From: Chitinophagaceae bacterium UBA3961
GTDB taxonomy: Bacteria; Bacteroidota; Bacteroidia; Chitinophagales; Chitinophagaceae
Assembly: GCA_002385265.1 (NCBI GenBank)
Contig: DGDD01000093.1
Span: 1-10,093 of the forward strand
Length of the DNA stretch: 10,093 nt
Reading direction: 5' to 3'
The position numbers were made by a program, and so were the translations under genes. The notes under the pieces are model-generated. The model was not told the origin of the DNA. It searched no databases and worked only from the letters and a program-made list of their open reading frames with translations. Of the stretch, positions 8,549-10,093 are shown piece after piece; the stretch's first letter is position 1, and every line of letters begins with the position of its first letter.

Positions 8549-9367
8549 TTAATCAATAAATATCAACTTATAGTATGCATACTGATCAGTAAGTTTGTAC
8601 TCAGCATTAACTTTCCCAATAACATTATTCATTTTAAAAGGAGTTAAGTCATTAGATACTTTTTCTCTTTGATATAATCTAATATTCATAACACTTGTTT
8701 TCTTTAAGGCTACAACCTCACTTTGTTCTACTATTGCTTCTTCTCCAAATTGTTCTTTATAAGATGATGTTTTTGTCTTATCAACCAAGTCAAGTTCAGT
8801 TTCTTCTTGAACGCAACTTATAAAATCAAAGGTCTTAGCCACAAACACAATTCGAAAAACAGACTCACTCATGTCTTCTTTACTAGTCTTTTTCTTAACA
8901 ATAACATACTCAATTGAATCCTCCCTAGTGATTTCCTCTTTTATTTCCCAATCCTTTCTCAATTGCTTTATCAAAGAATCCGATTTCATTAGAAAAAAAG
9001 GGGCATTCGTTTCTGCTTTAGAGGTCTCCTTCTTAGTTGCAATTACTTGCCGATTATCATTGTTAACTAGAACAATCAGCGAATCATTAACAAATTGCTC
9101 TACAGCTCCACTGGTTAAATAGGTCGCATCTCCCATTTTTATCGTCTTAAACCTAACTGTTGGAGATGTTTCTGAAAGCCTTCCAACACTTTCCTTTTTA
9201 GTTACTTCAAAATCTAGCATTGATTCTTCATTACTCAACTTTTGAATAACCGCAAGCAAAACAGCCCATTTGTCTTTTGATGAAACTCTATTTTTCTTTT
9301 GCGCCAAAACACCTTTTGCAAAAAGAGTAATCATACTTATTAATATAACTCTACTGTAAAAACTCAT
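8549..9367 (-). CDS. Secreted protein of unknown family (272 aa)
   Basis: The ATG at 9367-9365 opens a clear Sec signal peptide (MSFYSRVILISMITLFAKGV, then LAQ, cleavage expected near residue 22). The mature part is charged and Lys/Glu-rich, with alternating strands (TVRFKTIKMGDATYLT, SLIVLVNNDNRQVIA, VFRIVFVAKTFDFISC) and one Cys near the middle of the mature protein. The strand-rich start, 'DFEVTKKE.....SPTVRFKTIKMGDATYL', loosely recalls periplasmic LolA-like or lipid-binding folds, but no diagnostic motif is present and I do not assign a function. No lipobox was seen, so it is not obviously a lipoprotein. It starts 8 bases after the stop of the upstream gene, has no Shine-Dalgarno, and ends in TAA 10 bases before the next ATG, so translation is probably coupled within the operon. 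Local G+C is very low. Confidence 0.85.
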   Translation of the reverse strand: MSFYSRVILISMITLFAKGVLAQKKNRVSSKDKWAVLLAVIQKLSNEESMLDFEVTKKESVGRLSETSPTVRFKTIKMGDATYLTSGAVEQFVNDSLIVLVNNDNRQVIATKKETSKAETNAPFFLMKSDSLIKQLRKDWEIKEEITREDSIEYVIVKKKTSKEDMSESVFRIVFVAKTFDFISCVQEETELDLVDKTKTSSYKEQFGEEAIVEQSEVVALKKTSVMNIRLYQREKVSNDLTPFKMNNVIGKVNAEYKLTDQYAYYKLIFID

Positions 9368-9375
9368 AATTATTT

Positions 9376-10093
9376 CTATTTAATAATTTTTTGCAAAGCA
9401 CTTCTAGTTTCGTTAATCGTTTTAATACCCTCCTTAGTTTCTACTTTAGTCCGAACCAACGTCCCTTCGGGATCGTACTCATAAAAACTGGCATAGTTAT
9501 TCGCATCAATCTCTGACGTCAGCCTTAGATTGACCGGATCATAAACATATCCCTTAACATTCGAATTGAATGGATGCACACGTATATCATCAAAGTAAAC
9601 AGATCCTGAGCCAGTATTCATAAAGCTTAATTCAATATTTGTAGTACCAAAAGGAACTGTAAATACTGCTTCATATCGTTGCCAGCCGTCAATAATAGGC
9701 CCTGTTGGGAGAAAGTTTATCGTGGAGTTAGAAGTCCCCAAAAACTTTAATTGAATTTGATTATTCGTATATACTGCTTGCTTACACGGAATATTTGTTG
9801 ACAGATTTCCACAATTTTCACGTACCCAAGCACTTAGAACCATTTTCTTCTCTACAGTTGGGCTGTATACAATCTTAAACATACTATCAGAAGCATTAAA
9901 CGGTTCTGTATAACTACAATTAACGACCGTAGAATACGTGCGGAAAAACTGAATGGAATTTGAAGAAGGATAGCTATCATCAGTCACAGCAAACTTATCC
10001 TGCATCAAATAAAGCCCACCTGCTCCAAAATTACATGAGCTTCCTGACGAACACGAATAGTTCCTTCCGCCAACCAGAAACTGCATCGTCATT
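9376..10093 (-). CDS. C-terminal part of a large secreted protein with jelly-roll domain and YD-like tail (5' end outside the window)
   Basis: The frame is open to the right edge. The first visible Met (10092) has no signal peptide after it and lies in what looks like the interior of a protein, so this is the end of a longer gene. Numbering from that Met, residues about 45-175 fit a carbohydrate-binding-type jelly roll: a first strand with FFRTYST, MVLSAWVRENCG, a middle IIDGWQRYEAVFTVPFGTT, and the closing GSVYFDDIRVHPF. Residues 181-218 read YVYDPVNLRLTSEIDANNYA, then FYEYDPEGTLVRTKVET, a YD-like end module, and the protein closes with KTINETRSALQK. Tails of this type end very large exported proteins in Chitinophagaceae, from memory. 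The stop is TAG. It is the first visible gene of the operon. Confidence 0.85.
   Translation of the reverse strand, partial: MTMQFLVGGRNYSCSSGSSCNFGAGGLYLMQDKFAVTDDSYPSSNSIQFFRTYSTVVNCSYTEPFNASDSMFKIVYSPTVEKKMVLSAWVRENCGNLSTNIPCKQAVYTNNQIQLKFLGTSNSTINFLPTGPIIDGWQRYEAVFTVPFGTTNIELSFMNTGSGSVYFDDIRVHPFNSNVKGYVYDPVNLRLTSEIDANNYASFYEYDPEGTLVRTKVETKEGIKTINETRSALQKIIK

Noticed and set aside
8993..8999. Homopolymer of seven A (T on the coding strand) as a phase-variation switch in the 272-residue gene
   Set aside because: The run is short, encodes an ordinary Phe-Phe pair, and the frame is intact. Similar seven-base runs at 4631-4637 and 7895-7901 are expected at this AT content.
8871..9122. Plus-strand open frame of 83 codons
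   Set aside because: It is antisense to the 272-residue secreted protein, which has a signal peptide and fits the operon. The opposite frame is a hydrophobic shadow.

Overview
The window is one continuous minus-strand gene cluster, read from right to left, with no RNA genes, transposons or CRISPR arrays. Base composition is low to moderate in G+C. There are no clear Shine-Dalgarno sites, the gaps between genes are short and AT-rich, and the encoded proteins are Sec-secreted, rich in Ig-like folds and RHS/YD repeats. The 'YPFGM' core style and the 'YVYDP.NLRL' and 'YEYDPEGTLVR' tail motifs are, from memory, typical of soil and freshwater Bacteroidota of the Chitinophagaceae type. The taxonomic placement is inference.

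Layout in transcription order: (1) 10093-9376, the last 238 codons of a larger protein with a jelly-roll (carbohydrate-binding-like) domain and a YD-like C-terminal tail. (2) 9367-8549, a 272-residue secreted protein of unknown family. (3) 8538-7936, a 200-residue secreted protein made of two Ig/PKD-like domains. (4) 7889 to beyond position 1, a giant secreted RHS-repeat protein. Gaps are 8, 10 and 46 bases with no visible terminator, so the four genes look like one operon. No gene-free stretch exceeds 300 bases.

The giant gene occupies 78% of the window. I followed its reading frame codon by codon from the start at 7889 to position 3 (2629 codons). It is open throughout except for a single in-frame TGA at 7229-7227. 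That TGA replaces the core tryptophan of the second Ig-like repeat. Downstream of it the same frame runs 2408 codons without a stop: further Ig-like repeats, a Big2-like domain, beta-sandwich/Fn3-like modules, a 'YDG.GRP' module, a cysteine-bearing region of roughly 850 residues that I cannot assign, about ten YD repeats, and the start of the RHS core. The RHS core end, any C-terminal toxin and any immunity gene lie left of position 1.

Together the genes look like a surface or secreted polymorphic-toxin or adhesin cassette in which small Ig-like partners are co-expressed with a giant RHS shell protein. Whether the giant gene is currently functional depends on the TGA: it may be a real nonsense mutation, a sequencing or assembly error, or a leaky stop (context CAA TGA C) read as Trp.
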